NCBI RefSeq assembly: GCF_030766825.1
Contig: NZ_JASFDV010000002.1
Span: 110,745 to 174,744 of the forward strand
DNA: 64,000 bases
Direction of reading: 5' to 3'
Source of the DNA: Nocardiopsis sp. CC223A
GTDB lineage: Bacteria > Actinomycetota > Actinomycetes > Streptosporangiales > Streptosporangiaceae
Position numbers and translations under genes: made by a program. Positions within the stretch are counted from its first letter, which is position 1; each line of letters begins with the position of its first letter. The notes under the pieces are model-generated. The model worked only from the letters and a program-made list of their open reading frames with translations. It was not told the origin of the DNA and searched no databases. Below, one piece after another: positions 40,115-49,247 of this stretch.

Positions 40115-41530
40115 GTGGCCACCCTTCCCAGCGTTTCGTATTCCATCACCGTCCGCCTCGAACTGGACGCGGGGAGCACGGCCGTGGGTGGTCTCACCAA
40201 CGCGGTCGAGCGCGTGGGGGGCATGATCACGGCGCTGGACGTGGCCGCCGCCGGACACGAGCGCATCCGCATCGACGTCACCTGCGCCGCCCGTGACACC
40301 GAGCACGCCCAGGCCATCGTCGACGCCCTGGGCGCCGTCGAGGGCGTCACCGTGCACAAGGTCAGCGACCGGACCTTCCTCATGCACCTGGGCGGCAAGA
40401 TCGAGATGAAGTCCAAGGTGCCGCTGCGCAACCGCGACGAGCTCTCGATGGCCTACACCCCCGGCGTCGCCCGCGTCTCCCAGGCGATCGCCGCCAACAA
40501 GGACGACGCCCGCCGCCTCACCATCAAGCGCAACAGCGTCGCCGTCGTCACCGACGGCTCCGCCGTCCTGGGCCTGGGCAACATCGGCCCCGAGGCCGCC
40601 ATGCCCGTCATGGAGGGCAAGGCGGCCCTCTTCAAACGCTTCGCCGACATCGACGCCTGGCCCATCGCCCTGGACACCCAGGACGTCGACGAGATCGTCC
40701 GCACCGTGCAGCTGATCGCCCCCGGCTTCGGCGGCATCAACCTGGAGGACATCTCCGCGCCCCGCTGCTTCGAGGTCGAGGCCCGCCTGCGCGGGCTGCT
40801 GGACATCCCCGTCTTCCACGACGACCAGCACGGCACCGCCATCGTCGTGCTCGCCGCCCTGCGCAACGCCCTGCGCGTCGTCGGCAAGAAGCTCGACGGG
40901 GTCCGCATCGCCATGTCCGGCGCGGGCGCGGCCGGGACCGCCATCCTCAAGCTGCTCATGCACGCCGGGGCCCGCGACGTGATCGTCAGCGACATCCACG
41001 GCGCCGTGCACACCGGGCGCGGCGAGGAGATGGACCCCAACCTGCGCTGGATCGCGGAGAACACCAACCAGGGCGGCTACTCCGGCGACCTCAAGGGCGC
41101 CGTGGCCGGGGCCGACGTGTTCATCGGCGTCTCCGCCCCCAACCTGCTGTCGGGCGAGGACATCGCCGAGATGAACGACGACGCGATCATCTTCGCGCTG
41201 GCCAACCCCGACCCCGAGGTCGACCCGGACGTGGCCCGCCTGCACGCCGCCGTCGTCGCCACCGGCCGCAGCGACCACCCCAACCAGATCAACAACGTGC
41301 TGGTCTTCCCCGGGTTCTTCCGCGGCCTGCTCGACGCCCAGAGCCACCACGTCACCTCCGACATGATGGTCGCCGCCGCCGAGGCCCTGGCCGACGTGGT
41401 CACCGAGGACGAGCTCGGCCCCAACTACATCATCCCGAGCGTGTTCCACGCGGACCTGTCGACGCACGTGGCCACGGCCGTCCGCGAGGTCGCCCAGCGG
41501 GGCCACAGGAACGACCGCGACCGCGTCTGA
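40115..41530 (+). CDS. NAD(P)-dependent malic enzyme with N-terminal ACT domain
   Basis: Oxidative decarboxylation of malate to pyruvate. The 471-residue protein has an ACT regulatory domain (about 1-80, YSITVRLELDAGSTAVGG) that may bind an amino acid, then the malic enzyme core with the metal-binding AYTPGVA and FHDDQHGTA, and the nucleotide-binding GAGAAGTAI. GTG 40115 is preceded by GAGGAG. Comparable ACT-malic enzymes occur in Streptomyces. It may supply NADPH and pyruvate. Confidence 0.95.
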   Translation: MATLPSVSYSITVRLELDAGSTAVGGLTNAVERVGGMITALDVAAAGHERIRIDVTCAARDTEHAQAIVDALGAVEGVTVHKVSDRTFLMHLGGKIEMKSKVPLRNRDELSMAYTPGVARVSQAIAANKDDARRLTIKRNSVAVVTDGSAVLGLGNIGPEAAMPVMEGKAALFKRFADIDAWPIALDTQDVDEIVRTVQLIAPGFGGINLEDISAPRCFEVEARLRGLLDIPVFHDDQHGTAIVVLAALRNALRVVGKKLDGVRIAMSGAGAAGTAILKLLMHAGARDVIVSDIHGAVHTGRGEEMDPNLRWIAENTNQGGYSGDLKGAVAGADVFIGVSAPNLLSGEDIAEMNDDAIIFALANPDPEVDPDVARLHAAVVATGRSDHPNQINNVLVFPGFFRGLLDAQSHHVTSDMMVAAAEALADVVTEDELGPNYIIPSVFHADLSTHVATAVREVAQRGHRNDRDRV

Positions 41531-41539
41531 CGTACCCTT

Positions 41540-41578
41540 CCGGAACGGGTCCCGGCGCGGGTCCCGGACCCGTTCCGG
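41540..41578 (+). terminator. Hairpin terminator after malic enzyme
   Basis: A perfect 13-bp stem CCGGAACGGGTCC with a 13-base loop, 9 nt after the stop codon. Its end lies only three bases from the first ATG of the next frame, which argues that yqgE starts at the second ATG. Confidence 0.75.
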
Positions 41579-41593
41579 GGTATGGGGTGTGGC

Positions 41594-42175
41594 ATGGACC
41601 AGCCGACGATGACCGGGCGGCTCCTCGTGGCCGCCCCGGTGCTCCAAGAGGACTCCTTCCGCCGCTCGGTGGTGTTCGTCGTGGACGACACCCCCGAGGG
41701 CACCCTCGGTGTGATCCTCAACCGGCCGCTCGAACTGCCCGTGGCCGAAGTGGTCATCGACTGGGGCCGGCTGGCCAGCGAGCCCGCCGTCATGTTCTCC
41801 GGCGGCCCGGTCGGCGCCGGCTCGGGCATCGCGCTGGGCGCGCGGGGACCGGACGGGCCGCCGCCCGGCTGGTCCCCTCTGGAAGGATTGGACCCCGCCT
41901 CGGGTTTGACGGGTATCGGCGTGGTCGACCTGGACGACCCCGCACCGGCGCAGGGCACCGCCCTGGGCGGCTTCCGCGTCTTCGCCGGGTACGCCGGGTG
42001 GGGCGCGGGACAACTGGCCGGGGAGATCGACGAAGGCGCGTGGTACGTCCTGGACGCGGTCGCGGCCGACGTGTTCACCACCGACCCCGAGGGGCTGTGG
42101 TCGCGGGTGCTGCGCCGCCAGGGCGGCGACCTGGCGCTGCTGTCGACCTACCCGGACGATCCCACCATGAACTGA
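41594..42175 (+). CDS. YqgE/AlgH family protein (DUF179)
   Basis: A 193-residue protein. Family segments visible: GRLLVAAPVLQEDSF, GTLGVILNRP, GGPV and FAGYAGWGAGQL. The function is unknown in actinobacteria; in some proteobacteria it affects alginate production. I start at ATG 41594 because of the upstream terminator and a GGGGTG signal. ATG 41582 is possible. Confidence 0.92.
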   Translation: MDQPTMTGRLLVAAPVLQEDSFRRSVVFVVDDTPEGTLGVILNRPLELPVAEVVIDWGRLASEPAVMFSGGPVGAGSGIALGARGPDGPPPGWSPLEGLDPASGLTGIGVVDLDDPAPAQGTALGGFRVFAGYAGWGAGQLAGEIDEGAWYVLDAVAADVFTTDPEGLWSRVLRRQGGDLALLSTYPDDPTMN

Positions 42176-42234
42176 GGGCGGCCCGGGACGCGGCACCCTA
42201 TACCGTGGAACGCAGACTTCGAAAGGTGAGAACG

Positions 42235-42477
42235 ATGTCGATGGACGTCCTCAACAAGGTCCTGCCGGACAGTGAGACCAAGCCGGACACTTCGCACGAC
42301 GGTGGGGACCGTGAGCGGTTCTCCCACTACGTCCAGAAGGACAAGATCACGGAGAGCGCCGTCACCGGCAACCCCGTGATCGCCCTGTGCGGCAAGGTCT
42401 GGGTGCCCAACCGGGACCCGAAGAAGTTCCCGGTCTGCCCCGAGTGCAAGAAGATCTACGAAGAGATGATGGCCTGA
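42235..42477 (+). CDS. DUF3039 small zinc-finger-like protein
   Basis: An 80-residue protein of the actinobacterial DUF3039 family. The conserved C-terminal half contains PVIALCGKVWVPNRDP and CPECKK, three cysteines arranged as a probable zinc site. The N-terminus is short and acidic. AAAGGTGAG precedes the ATG. No function is known. Confidence 0.88.
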   Translation: MSMDVLNKVLPDSETKPDTSHDGGDRERFSHYVQKDKITESAVTGNPVIALCGKVWVPNRDPKKFPVCPECKKIYEEMMA

Positions 42478-42501
42478 CCCCGGCCGTCCCCGCGACGCGA
42501 A

Positions 42502-42528
42502 GGGCCCTGGTGCACGGCACCAGGGCCC
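42502..42528. terminator. Bidirectional hairpin terminator
   Basis: A perfect 12-bp stem GGGCCCTGGTGC with a three-base loop between the convergent DUF3039 and HtaA genes. Confidence 0.8.
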
Positions 42529-42550
42529 TCGTCACGGGTTGCCGGGAGGG

Positions 42551-44428
42551 TCAGGACCCGGGGTTCTCGTCCCCGTCGGCCCCGGCGTCGGCCGGGCGGC
42601 GCCGGGACGCGGCGATGGCCACGCCGCCCGCGCCGACGGCCACCGCGGCGGCCGCGATCAGCCCGGCCACGGCGACACCGGTGTTCGGCAGGCCCCCGCC
42701 GTCGCCATCGCCGTCACCGTCGCCTCCGCCGTCACCGTCGCCTCCGCCGTCGCCCCCGCCGTCACCGCCGCCGGGCACGTCGACGTCCTCGTCGACGCTG
42801 ACGGTCAGCGTGATCGGGTCGAGCTCCTCGCCCTCGGCGTAGAAGTCCGCGAAGGCGGGCACGCCGTCGGCGGTCAGGGTCGCCGGGATCGGCTCCCAGG
42901 CGAGCACGCCGTCGGTCAGGTCGTACTGCACGCCGGACAGGTCGAGGTCGGCGAACGCGACGTCGTCGTAGGTGACCAGCTCGGCGTCGTCCAGCGACTT
43001 GCTGACGACGTCGGCGTAGAGGGTGCCCTCGCCGCCGTCGATGACCACGCGCGGGTCCTCGACCGTCATGTACAGCAGCGGGTCGTCGTCGCCGTAGACG
43101 TGGCCCTGGAACAGGACGGTGCCCTCGAACCCGATCTCGGCGGTGGCCGCCTCCAGGTCGACCTCGCCCGAGCCGTCGGTGAAGGCGAAGGTGCCGTCGT
43201 CGTTACGGCTCGCGCCGTCCCGGGTCTCGATCGTGCCCTTGGCGATGGAGCCCACGATGTAGTTGCGGAACGACTCCCGCACGCCCCAGTCGGCGCGGCC
43301 GTTCCGGACGGTCAGCGGCCCCTCGGGGTCGGTCGGGTCCGTCGGCTCCTCGGTCGGCTCCTCGTCACCGGCGAAGGAGATCGGCGTCCACACGTCCTGG
43401 TCGCGGTTGGCCAGGTCGTTGCGGTCGTTGAAGACGGCGACGTAGCACTGCGTCTCAAGGCAGTCGTAGTCGCTGCCGCTCTTGCTGAAGGCGCCCACGA
43501 CGTCGAGCGGGGTGCTGAAGGCGCCCTGCGCGTCCGGCGCGGTGTCACCGCGCAGCCACACGCCCGAGCCGTACCAGTGCGCCGGGTAGGAGTCCTCGGA
43601 CCGCGGGATCGCGGTGAGCGCGACGTAGACGCCCGCGCCCGGCCGGAAACCGGTGCCCGAGACGGTGACGACGTCGCCCTCGGCGTCCAGGCCGGCGGCC
43701 GGGTCGACGGTGACCCGGGGGTCGTGCACCGGGTCGGGGTCCTCCCCGGCGTCGTCGATGCCCGCGGTGAAGGACAGCGCGTCCATCGGGGCGCCCGCGG
43801 TGTAGAAGCCCGCGAACGCCTCGACGGCCTCCTCGCGCAGGGAGCCCCCGGTGGAGGTGAAGACCAGGTCCTCGTCCTGGACGTCGACCTCGACGCCGGT
43901 CAGGTCGGCGACCGGGACCTCGCCGTACTCGACCAGGTCGCCCGGCGGGTTGTTCGGGTTCGCGCCGAGGAACTCGCGGCTGGTGACGTCGGCGTACACC
44001 GTGGCGGTGCCGTCCTCGAACACCACGCGCGGGTCGGCGACCCGGACCTCCAGAACGGGCCCCTGGCCGTAGTCGTGGCCGGTGAAGACGACGGTCCCGG
44101 CGAAGCTCACATCACCGGAGGCGTCCTCCTTGGAGACCGCGCCGCCCGCCGTCGGGAAGTCGATCGGACCCTCGCCCGACTCGGTGGCGCCGTCGGAGGT
44201 CTCGTAGCCGCCGTTGGCGATGGGGCCCGAGACGTAGTTGCGGAAGGACTCCTTGACGCCCCAGGCGGCGGAGCCGCCGGAGAGCGGGAGCACCTCGTCG
44301 GCGGAGGCGGTGGGGGCGCTCGCCACGGCGAGCGCGCCGCCCAGTGCCGCCACACCCGCGTACGCGGTGAGGGAGCGCAGGGCGCGGCGGACCCTCCCGC
44401 GCGTGCCGCTGCTGGTCGTGCTGGTCAT
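42551..44428 (-). CDS. Secreted double-HtaA heme-binding surface protein with LPNTG tail
   Basis: A 625-residue exported protein. Signal peptide to about residue 43; HtaA domain 1 (about 52-215), an Ig-like domain (DVVTVSGTGFRPGAGVYVAL, about 240-350), HtaA domain 2 (about 375-535), a Gly/Asp linker, LPNTG, a membrane helix and a basic RRR tail with 14 acidic residues after it. HtaA domains bind heme in Corynebacterium (HtaA) and pass it to HmuT. The ATG at 44428 is used, after GAAGAA; a TTG start at 44446 is possible but leads to a longer N-terminus. The protein is likely attached to the cell wall or membrane. Confidence 0.9.
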   Translation of the reverse strand: MTSTTSSGTRGRVRRALRSLTAYAGVAALGGALAVASAPTASADEVLPLSGGSAAWGVKESFRNYVSGPIANGGYETSDGATESGEGPIDFPTAGGAVSKEDASGDVSFAGTVVFTGHDYGQGPVLEVRVADPRVVFEDGTATVYADVTSREFLGANPNNPPGDLVEYGEVPVADLTGVEVDVQDEDLVFTSTGGSLREEAVEAFAGFYTAGAPMDALSFTAGIDDAGEDPDPVHDPRVTVDPAAGLDAEGDVVTVSGTGFRPGAGVYVALTAIPRSEDSYPAHWYGSGVWLRGDTAPDAQGAFSTPLDVVGAFSKSGSDYDCLETQCYVAVFNDRNDLANRDQDVWTPISFAGDEEPTEEPTDPTDPEGPLTVRNGRADWGVRESFRNYIVGSIAKGTIETRDGASRNDDGTFAFTDGSGEVDLEAATAEIGFEGTVLFQGHVYGDDDPLLYMTVEDPRVVIDGGEGTLYADVVSKSLDDAELVTYDDVAFADLDLSGVQYDLTDGVLAWEPIPATLTADGVPAFADFYAEGEELDPITLTVSVDEDVDVPGGGDGGGDGGGDGDGGGDGDGDGDGGGLPNTGVAVAGLIAAAAVAVGAGGVAIAASRRRPADAGADGDENPGS

Positions 44429-44542
44429 GGGATTCTTCGGTTCCAATCGTGAGGGGGATGGTGTCGGGGGTCCGGCGGCGGGGGACGGACAGGCCCGGGC
44501 GGAGTGGGAGCCACGGGCCCGCCCGTCCCCGGATCGCGACGC

Positions 44543-45211
44543 CTAGGAGAGGTCGGTGGTGAAGGAGATCGGGTCCATCTCGGTGCCCGCGTCGTAGAAG
44601 CCGGCGAACGGCTCGACGGCGTCGGGGTGCAGGGTGCCGCCGGTGGACGTGAAGTCGATCTCGGTGCCGGTGACGTCGATGCCGACGCCGGTCAGTTCGG
44701 TGACCGCGACCTCGCCGTACTCGATCAGGTCGCCCGGGGGCAGGAAGGGGTTCGCACCGTGGAACTCGCGGCTGGTGACGTCGGCGTACACCGTGCCGGT
44801 GTCGCCGTCGAACTCCACCCGCGGGTCGGAGATGCGGATCTCCAGGACCGGGCCCTGGCCGTAGTCGTGGCCGGTGAAGACCACGGTGCCGGAGAACTCC
44901 ACCTCGCCGGAGATGAAGAAGGCGTCGTCGACGTCCCCGCCCGCGGTGGGGAAGTCGACCAGGCCGTCGCTCAGCTTCGTGGCGCCGTCGGAGGTCTCGT
45001 AGCCGCCGTTGGCGATGATGCCGGAGACGTAGTTGCGGAAGGACTCCTTGACGCCCCAGGCGGCGGAGCCGCCGGAGACCGGTGCCGCGGAGGCGGCGGG
45101 GGCGGAGACCGCGATGAGGCCCGCGGCCAGGGCGGTGACGGCCGAGGCCGAGGTGAGCGTGCGCAGGACACGGCGGCCCGGGGCGGCGCCGCGAGTGGTC
45201 GTGAGGGTCAT
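44543..45211 (-). CDS. Secreted single-HtaA-domain heme-binding protein
   Basis: A 222-residue exported protein with a signal peptide (about 1-42) and one HtaA domain. It begins VSGGSAAWGVKESFRNYVSG, almost the same as the first domain of the gene downstream, and even the DNA is nearly identical over tens of bases. It has no LPxTG motif and no C-terminal membrane helix, so it is probably released as a hemophore. ATG 45211 is chosen. It lies between two larger surface-protein genes in the same direction. Confidence 0.88.
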   Translation of the reverse strand: MTLTTTRGAAPGRRVLRTLTSASAVTALAAGLIAVSAPAASAAPVSGGSAAWGVKESFRNYVSGIIANGGYETSDGATKLSDGLVDFPTAGGDVDDAFFISGEVEFSGTVVFTGHDYGQGPVLEIRISDPRVEFDGDTGTVYADVTSREFHGANPFLPPGDLIEYGEVAVTELTGVGIDVTGTEIDFTSTGGTLHPDAVEPFAGFYDAGTEMDPISFTTDLS

Positions 45212-45336
45212 GGTTCGTCGATTCCCATCGTCGGAAGGAGACGGTGACCGTTCCCGGGGATCCGGGGGCGGGGCGGCGGATGTGGAGCCCGTGGGCCCGT
45301 GCCGGGGCACGGGCCCGTCATGGAGAGTGGGGTCTG

Positions 45337-46812
45337 TCAGGCCGCGGCCTCACCGGGGACGTCGTCCCCGGCGCCGCGGCGGCGGCGCGTCGCGAAGAGG
45401 GCGAAGGCACCGGTCGCGGTCGCCACGGCGGCGGCCAGGACCAGGACGGTCAGGTCGGTGCCGGTTCGGGGCAGGTCGGTGATCGGGCCCGAGCCCGAGC
45501 CGCCGCTGCCGGAGCCACCGGAACCCGTGCCGCCGGAACCGGATCCGCCGTCACCACCCGAGCCGGTGTCCCCGGAGCCGGTGTCCGGGCCACCCGAACC
45601 ACCCGAGCCGCCCGAGCCGCCCGAGCCGAACGTCACCGGGACGAACACGTCCTGGCTGCGGTCGCTGGACCGGGTGTGGTCGTTGCGGGTGACCACGGCG
45701 CACTCGACGCCGGCGGCGTTGCAGTCGGTGCTGCCGTCGTCGGCCTTCACCGTGATCTGCACGCTGAAGCCGCCGTCGGTGCCGGAGCCGTCGTAGGGGA
45801 CGGCCAGGCCCTCGCCGTAGGGCGGCGGATTGCTGGAGATCCAGGCGGAGGCACCGCCGGAACCGTCCATGTCCACCCCGCCGATGCACGGCGTCGGAGC
45901 CTGCGTCGAGCTCGCGGAGGCGGTGTCGCACAGCGCCACGTAGATGCCCTTGGCGGTGTCGTAACCGGTGCCGGTGACCGTGACGGTCTCCCCGTCGGGG
46001 TCGAGGCCGTCGGTCTTGGACACCGTGATCCGGGGATCTCCCGGTTCCCGGGGCAGGGGTGCCCGCGGCGCACCGGCCTGGGTCTGCGGAGTGGTCCGCG
46101 GCCGCGATTCCGGAGCCGGGGCGGTCTCGGGCGCCGCGAACGTGACCGGGACCCGGCCCACGACGGCGGCGGCCGCAGGGGTCGCCGGGACCGCGACGGG
46201 GGCGCTCATCCCCGCGCCGGGCGCTGCGGCCAGATCCTCCGCGGGATCGGTCGGGCCGTCGGCCGGGGCGCCGCCGCCCCAGGTGCCGGTGACCGGCTCG
46301 GAGCCCTCGGAGTCCTCAGAGCCCTCGGAGTCCTCGGGGGACTCCACCTCGACGAGGCGGATCTCGAAGGCGTCCGCGGCCGCGTCCAGCCCGGCCTCGG
46401 CGGCGAACCCGGCGCCGGTGACGAAGGTGGCGCTGAAGGTGCCGCGCCCGCCGACCTCGACCGTCACCGCGTTCTCGGTGTCGGCGACGGCCTCCTCCTC
46501 GGTCTCCGCGGCCTCTCCGGTGTCGGCGGGTTCGGTCGGAACGGCGAGGGTCGCGATCTCGATGACGGATCCGGGGGTGTGGCCGGCCCCGGAGACGGTG
46601 ACGGTGTCACCTTCGGGGTCCAGTCCCTCGGTCCGGTCGACGGTGGTGATCCGGGGGTGTCCGGTCTCCTCCTGCCGGGGAGCCGGTTCTGCGTGCGCCG
46701 CCGCGGGCAGCGCGGTGGAGATCAGTACCGCGGCCGCGGCGACGGCCAGGGGAGGGAGGGACCCGCCCCGGCGCCGCCCGGTGATCGGGCGGGGGGAAAC
46801 CGCTGCTTGCAT
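45337..46812 (-). CDS. LPRTG surface protein with two Ig-like domains
   Basis: A 491-residue exported protein with a signal peptide (about 1-40), an Ig-like/neocarzinostatin-fold domain (about 55-180), a long Pro/Ala/Glu linker, a second such domain (about 270-400; ISKTDGLDPDGETVTVTGTGYD-like), a Gly/Ser-rich stalk and a classical sorting tail: LPRTG, a hydrophobic helix and RRRR. Two cysteine pairs may form disulfides. No HtaA domain is present. GAAGG lies seven bases before ATG 46812. Nearest to the iron boxes, it is the first gene of the minus-strand surface operon. Confidence 0.85.
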   Translation of the reverse strand: MQAAVSPRPITGRRRGGSLPPLAVAAAAVLISTALPAAAHAEPAPRQEETGHPRITTVDRTEGLDPEGDTVTVSGAGHTPGSVIEIATLAVPTEPADTGEAAETEEEAVADTENAVTVEVGGRGTFSATFVTGAGFAAEAGLDAAADAFEIRLVEVESPEDSEGSEDSEGSEPVTGTWGGGAPADGPTDPAEDLAAAPGAGMSAPVAVPATPAAAAVVGRVPVTFAAPETAPAPESRPRTTPQTQAGAPRAPLPREPGDPRITVSKTDGLDPDGETVTVTGTGYDTAKGIYVALCDTASASSTQAPTPCIGGVDMDGSGGASAWISSNPPPYGEGLAVPYDGSGTDGGFSVQITVKADDGSTDCNAAGVECAVVTRNDHTRSSDRSQDVFVPVTFGSGGSGGSGGSGGPDTGSGDTGSGGDGGSGSGGTGSGGSGSGGSGSGPITDLPRTGTDLTVLVLAAAVATATGAFALFATRRRRGAGDDVPGEAAA

Positions 46813-46878
46813 CAGGGGCCTTCGGGGTTCGTGCGGGCCCGGTTCGGGTGGTGACCCGCGTGACATGCGGATTTCAAG

Positions 46879-46897
46879 TTAGGTTACGCTTACCTTG
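46879..46897. promoter_or_regulatory. DtxR/IdeR-like iron box 1
   Basis: TTAGGTTACGCTTACCTTG matches the iron-box consensus TTAGGTTAGGCTAACCTAA at 15 of 19 positions. It lies 66 bp upstream of the surface-protein operon start on the minus strand. Confidence 0.75.
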
Positions 46898-46898
46898 G

Positions 46899-46917
46899 CG
46901 AAGTGAGCCTTACCTAA
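46899..46917. promoter_or_regulatory. DtxR/IdeR-like iron box 2
   Basis: CGAAGTGAGCCTTACCTAA matches the consensus TTAGGTTAGCCTAACCTAA at 14 of 19 positions, 20 bp (two helical turns) from box 1. The tandem pair lies in the divergent region shared by the surface and transporter operons. Confidence 0.65.
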
Positions 46918-46961
46918 CCTGGCGTCCGCGACCGGAACAGTTGAACACCGGACCATCGGAC

Positions 46962-46992
46962 TTGTCAAGATGGTGACAAGGTGTCGTATAAA
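46962..46992 (+). promoter_or_regulatory. Candidate promoter of the heme transporter operon
   Basis: TTGTCA (46962-46967) and TATAAA (46987-46992), 19 bases apart, lie 57 nt before the hmuT ATG. An imperfect inverted repeat CTTGTC...GACAAG overlaps the -35 element. Confidence 0.5.
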
Positions 46993-47049
46993 GGTCGGTG
47001 TCGTTCCCCCGGCGACCCCGACCCCCGGCCCGACCCGAAAGCGATCCCC

Positions 47050-48141
47050 ATGTCCCTCGCCGACCCCCGTTCCCGTACACGCGCCCGGCGCGGGGCCCGG
47101 GCACTCGCCGCGGCCTGCGCCCTCGCACTCGCCCTCGCCGGCTGCTCGGGCGGTACCGGAGCCCCGGACGACACCGCCTCCGGCGGCGCCGGGGAGATCC
47201 CCGAACTCGCCGAGAACCGCCTCCAGCCCCTGGAGGAGGAGTTCGTCGAGCAACTGCCGGTGACCGTCGACTCCGTCGTGCTCGACCCCTACCGCACCAG
47301 CGCCGACCCCCTGGAGTACGAGCAGGTCGAGGTCGCCGACACCTCGCGGATCCTGCCCCTCACCGGCGGCCTGGCCGAGATCGTCTTCACCCTGGGCCTG
47401 GGCGACCGGGTCGTGGGCCGCGACGTCGCCGCCACCTTCGACGAGGCCGCCGACCTGCCCGTCGTCACCAGCGGGCACGAGGTCTCCGCCGAGAGCGTCC
47501 TTGCCCTGGAGCCCACGGTGATCCTCGCCGACACCCAGACCGGGCCGCCCGAGGCCATCGAGCAGATCCAGCGCTCGGGCATCCCCGTGGTCATCGTCGA
47601 GGAGGCCTGGTCCTTCGACGAGATGTACCCGCGCTTCGAACGCGTCGCCCGGGCCCTGGGCGTCCCCGCCGCGGGCACCGCCCTGGTCGAGCGCACACAG
47701 ACCCAGATGGCCGACGTCCGCGAGGACTCCGCCGAGGCCGTCGGCTCCCCCCTGGTCGCCTTCCTCTACCTGCGCGGCACCGCCGGGGTGTACCTCATCG
47801 GCGGACCCGGCTCCGGGGCCGACGCCATGCTCGCCGAGGTCGGCGCCCGCGACGCCGGGGTCGAGATGGGCCTGACCGAGCCCTTCACACCCATCACCGG
47901 CGAAGCCCTCATCGCGGCCCAGCCCGATGTGATCCTGGTCATGACCAAGGGGCTGGAATCGGTCGGCGGCGTCGACGGCCTCGTCGAGATCCCCGGCGTC
48001 GCCCAGACACCCGCCGGCCGGGACCGCGCCGTCATCGACTTCGAGGACGGGGTGCTGCTCAACTTCGGCCCCCGCACCCCGCAGGTCATCGCCGCCCTGG
48101 CCGAGGAGCTGTCCGAGGTCGCGGCAGGGGAGGGCTCGTGA
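47050..48141 (+). CDS. hmuT: Heme ABC transporter substrate-binding lipoprotein (HmuT type)
   Basis: A 363-residue lipoprotein with basic RTRARRGAR, a hydrophobic core and lipobox LAGC near residue 30. The mature part is a class III periplasmic-binding-protein fold of the hemin type: RILPLTGGLAEIVFTLGLGDRVVG and TPITGEALIAAQPDVILVMTKGLES. The GSGADAMLAEVGA motif is typical of hemin binders. It passes heme to HmuU. ATG 47050 is the natural start of the signal peptide. Confidence 0.93.
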   Translation: MSLADPRSRTRARRGARALAAACALALALAGCSGGTGAPDDTASGGAGEIPELAENRLQPLEEEFVEQLPVTVDSVVLDPYRTSADPLEYEQVEVADTSRILPLTGGLAEIVFTLGLGDRVVGRDVAATFDEAADLPVVTSGHEVSAESVLALEPTVILADTQTGPPEAIEQIQRSGIPVVIVEEAWSFDEMYPRFERVARALGVPAAGTALVERTQTQMADVREDSAEAVGSPLVAFLYLRGTAGVYLIGGPGSGADAMLAEVGARDAGVEMGLTEPFTPITGEALIAAQPDVILVMTKGLESVGGVDGLVEIPGVAQTPAGRDRAVIDFEDGVLLNFGPRTPQVIAALAEELSEVAAGEGS

Positions 48142-49247
48142 CCGCCACCGAGGCGCCGGCGGCGGAACGGGGGGAGGAGGAGGCCGCCCCGCTCCGGACC
48201 GGCCGGGCCCGGCACCGCCTGCGCGCCGGCCTGCTGCTCGGCGGCCTGACCGCCGGCCTGGTCGTCGTCTCCGTCGTCGCCGCCGGGATCGGCGCCTACC
48301 AGATCCCCGCCGGGCAGGTCACCGCCTCGGTCCTGGACGCCCTCGGCATCAGGACCGCGGGCCCCCTGCCCGACCGGGTCGCCCACACCGTCCTGTGGGA
48401 CGTGCGGTTCCCCCGCGTGGTGCTCGCCGTCACGGTGGGGGCCGCCCTGGGCGTGGCCGGGGCCATGATGCAGGGCATCTTCGGCAACCCCCTGGCCGAA
48501 CCCGGTGTCATCGGCGTCTCCTCCGGGGCGGCCGTCGGCGCCATCGTCGTCATCTTCACCGGGGCCACCGTCCTGGGCCACTGGACGATCATCGCGTCGT
48601 CGTTCGTGTTCGGCCTGGCCACCACCCTGTTCGTGTACGTGTTCGCGCGCTCGCGCGGGCGCACCGAGGTCGTCACCCTGCTGCTCACCGGCATCGCCGT
48701 CAACGCCATCGCCGGGGCCGCCATCGGCCTGATGACCAACTTCTCCCAGGACGCCGAGATCCAGACCATCGCCTTCTGGCAGCTGGGCAGTGTGGCCACC
48801 GCCACCTGGTCCAAGGTCGCCGCGATCGTGCCCTGCCTGGTCGCCGGGATGATCGTCATCCCGATCCACGCGCGCCGCCTGGACCTGCTCTCCCTGGGCG
48901 AGGGGCCGGCCCGCCACCTGGGTGTGGACGTGGAGCGCATGCGCCTGGTCCTCATCACCGCCCTGGCCCTGCTCACCTCGGCGGCGGTGGCCTTCGCCGG
49001 GATCGTGGCGTTCATCGGCCTGGTCGTCCCGCACATCGTCCGGATGGTCACCGGGCCCGGGCACCGCGTGCTGCTGCCGGCCAGCGCCCTGGGCGGCGGC
49101 CTGCTGCTGCTCGCCGCCGACCTGCTGGCCCGCACCGTGGCCGCCCCCGCCGAGATCCCCCTGGGCGTGGTCACCTCCGCCATCGGCGGACCGTTCTTCT
49201 TCTACCTCCTCTACCGCACCCGCGCCAAGCAGGGAGGCTGGTCGTGA
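48138..49247 (+). CDS. hmuU: Heme ABC transporter permease (FecCD family)
   Basis: A 369-residue permease with about ten membrane helices. FecCD features visible: RFPRVVLAVTVGAALGVAGAM, GNPLAEPGVIGVSSGAAVGA and FIGLVVPHIVR. The N-terminal 35 residues are hydrophilic. The GTG start overlaps the hmuT stop as GTGA. It forms the channel for imported heme. Confidence 0.94.
   Translation: MTATEAPAAERGEEEAAPLRTGRARHRLRAGLLLGGLTAGLVVVSVVAAGIGAYQIPAGQVTASVLDALGIRTAGPLPDRVAHTVLWDVRFPRVVLAVTVGAALGVAGAMMQGIFGNPLAEPGVIGVSSGAAVGAIVVIFTGATVLGHWTIIASSFVFGLATTLFVYVFARSRGRTEVVTLLLTGIAVNAIAGAAIGLMTNFSQDAEIQTIAFWQLGSVATATWSKVAAIVPCLVAGMIVIPIHARRLDLLSLGEGPARHLGVDVERMRLVLITALALLTSAAVAFAGIVAFIGLVVPHIVRMVTGPGHRVLLPASALGGGLLLLAADLLARTVAAPAEIPLGVVTSAIGGPFFFYLLYRTRAKQGGWS

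Noticed and set aside
42680..42790. Short tandem-looking repeats resembling a CRISPR or microsatellite
   Set aside because: They encode the Gly/Asp linker before LPNTG in the HtaA protein; unit length and spacing are irregular.
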